Positions 57,501 to 60,500 of a stretch of 64,000 nt of DNA are shown piece by piece (within the stretch, counting starts at the first letter, position 1; each line of letters starts with the position of its first letter). Source of the DNA: Undaria pinnatifida (Eukaryota; Sar; Phaeophyceae; Laminariales; Alariaceae); the NCBI GenBank assembly GCA_012845835.1, contig JABAKD010000028.1, positions 10,958,241-11,022,240 on the forward strand. Reading direction: 5' to 3'. A program made the translations under genes and the position numbers. Under the pieces are notes generated by a model. That model worked only from the letters and a program-made list of their open reading frames with translations. It made no database searches and was not told where the DNA came from.

Positions 57501-60500
57501 TCCTCGCGTTCTTCGTGGTCATCATGTTGACTGGTAAGAGACGAGAAAGTATGCGGTCGAGATTGTAGGTGTATGATAGATAAACCCGACGCGATTATAG
57601 TTTTGTGGTCAAAACAGACACAGGCCTGGGTCTGTTTTTGCTGTGAGTGACCGAAGACTACGGTCGGCGACGTCGCGTGGAGAGTGGCACGCGCCTCTGA
57701 CCCACCCCCGCCCACCCACTCCTCCATCCACCCACACAACTCCTCCATCACCCACACAACCATACGACTACGCACCTCCCCCACCAATGGCACGAATGGA
57801 CATCTTGTGCGCTCATAAAAGAGGCGTTCGTCCAAGGAATAGTTACTCAGCACGTCCTCATACTAACCCTTCCCCCCAAAGAGGCCAGGAGACGGTCAGT
57901 CAACGGGAAACGTCTAGCGCTCTGTCAAGGGTGTAAACAAAACCAAGCGTTCCACACTAAAACCTAGTAGTTTGGCGTCAGTCAAGGTAAATGATTATAA
58001 AGTTGCCGTCGGTCAAGAGGTCAAAGTGCCGTCTCGTGACATATTTTGCTTGTACATACTTAAACCTAATAGTGTGACGTCAGTCAAGGTGAGTTGTTGG
58101 AAAAATGCCGTCGGTCAAGGGGTCAAAGTGCCGTCTCCTCGCATATTTGCGTTCCACACTAAGACCTAGTAATTTGACGTCAGTCAAGGTGAATTATTGG
58201 AAAGATGCCGTCGGTCAAGGGGTCAAAGTGCCGTCTCCTCGCATATTTGCGTTCCACACTAAAACCTAGTAGTTTGACGTCAGTCAAGGTGAAATATTGG
58301 AAAATTCCCGTCGGTCAAGGGGTCAAGGTGCCGCCTCCTCACATATTTGCCCCCCCCTCCTCCCCCCCCCCCCCCCAACTTTCGCTCCGCCTGCGCTGCC
58401 GGCCTCCTGTCTCCTGCCGCCCACAACGTTTGTGCAACCCTTCGCGACGGGTGGGCGATACCCTATTCCCCCGCCCCTTACCCTCTGGACTCAGTCGGAC
58501 GGTGGGGTCTGCTGCGATTAGTGCAGCGGATTTCGGGCGATGACACGGGGGCTCCGTCTCGTGGCGTGGTGATCCTCTGCCTGCTGCTGACGCTGGTGTG
58601 CGCTTGGGTGACGGACTTTATCGGCATCGACGCCATCTTCGGGGCGTTCGTTGCCGGGATTATCGTGCCCAGGGAACACAGGTCAGGTCGCTATTACGCT
58701 AGACGGGGGGCTTAATATTTGGTGATTTTTTTCCCCTTTTTTGTGTCTTGTTTTTGTGTTTTGGTTTGCTTATTTTTTGGTTTGTTGTGTATTTTTTGGT
58801 TTGTTTGTCGTTGTTGTTTGCTTTTGTTGTTGTTTTGCTCCTTCTTTTTTTTTTTTTTTTTCTGTACCTTAACCCTTTGGTGTCTTTGTTTTTGTTCTAA
58901 CGTTTTCGCACCTTGACCTTTAGTTCCTGTCGGTATTTTTTTGTTGCATTTTTTCTGTACCTTAACCTTTTAGTTCCTTTGGTTTTGTTACTGTGCTTTT
59001 TGTACCTTAACCTGTTTCGGTCGGGGTTCAGAGAGGGAAAATGTGTGGGTGACGGATTTTCTTGGCGTGGACGCCCTCTACGGCGCGTTCGTCGCCGGAA
59101 TTACCGTGCCCAGGGAACACGGGTCTGGTAGCTACTACGCTAAAACCGCGGAGCTTTATTTTTTTTGTTATTTTGTTTATTTATGAAGTTATTTAGTTTC
59201 CTAGTTTCTTAGTTTTTAGTTTTTGTTTATTTATTTTTTTTCAAATTTATTTATTTATTTATGTACCAGGTAGTTTGTTGTTTTGTTATTTTTCAGTATT
59301 TTTATTTTTGTGATTTTATGTTTTGGTCATGTTTTTGTATCTTCACCTTTGACTTCCCCTGGGTTTTGTTGTAATGTTTTTGTGCTTTAACCCTTTAGGC
59401 ACCGCACTCCGGATATGGGAACAACACACTTGGAATTAAACTGGAAAGTGTATGAGTTGGAAATGGGTTAAGCTCTTTTGGTGGGGGGTGCGGAGAGGAA
59501 AAACGTGTGGGTGACGGATTTTGCTCGGTATCGACGCCACGTTCGGGTACCTAAAAAAAACAAGGTAGTTTTAAGGGGAGCCGCCGACCTATACATGTAC
59601 CCTTAATGATGACACACACCCAGTAAGCACGCGATATCGGAGGATCACACACAGCTTGCAAAGATGAGTTTCGACGAAATCTTCGACCTCACCGCTGGAG
59701 TGTATTTCATTATTTTATAACACCGAGGAGGCTTGACTAGCTTTAGTATGTTTTTTTTTTCAAGTGTTTTTAGTCGCGTTTTCGTACGTAAAGGATCGGT
59801 CACCGACGCTTGACTTTTTCTTTTTCGTCTTGTCTTTTCAGTCGTTTTGTTTTTTCGCCTCAACCCTTAACCTTTTTAGGGTTATAACCCTTTTGGGGGT
59901 TATAACCCTTTAACCCTTTTGGGGTTATAACCTTAATCCTTAACCTTTTTAGGGTCATAACCTTTCAGGGTTGTAAGATATCTTTTAGAATTGTAACCTT
60001 TTTAGGGTTATAACGGGAGGAAAAACGGGCGAATGACGGCATTCTCCTGCGCGTTCGTGGCCAGGGAGTACAGCTCACTACAGTAGCACGGGGCTTGACT
60101 TGCTTGCTTTTGTTTTATAAAAAAAATATTTTAAGGACGTCAGCCGTGAGTACGACGAATTTCGGGTCAATACTCATCTTTGCAAGCTGTATTCTTTAGT
60201 GTTTTGTTGTTACGTAAGTCGTGTTTTTTTGTTGCATGTGAGTTGTGTGTGTTTGCGACTGAAAGCCACGCTCTCGTTTTTTTCTGTTTTTTTTTTTGTC
60301 TCGTTTTTCCCCTTTTGGCTTGCAGCCTGCACGTGCGCATCGTAGAGCTGGTGCAGAACGTGGTATCGGTGTTGCTGTTGCCCCTGTATTTTGCGGTGTC
60401 GGGCCTCAAGACGGACCTCACGCTGCTCGACAGCGCCACACGCTCTCATTTTTTTCTGTTTTTTTTTTGTCTCGTTTCTCCCCTTTTGGCTTGCAGCCTG

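Noticed and set aside
57640-58490. An extra antiporter exon between exons 5 and 6
   Set aside because: Exon 5 (phase 1) joins directly to 58495 with a good acceptor and gives a plausible loop (VGRWGLLRLVQRI). No other conserved segment was seen in the interval.
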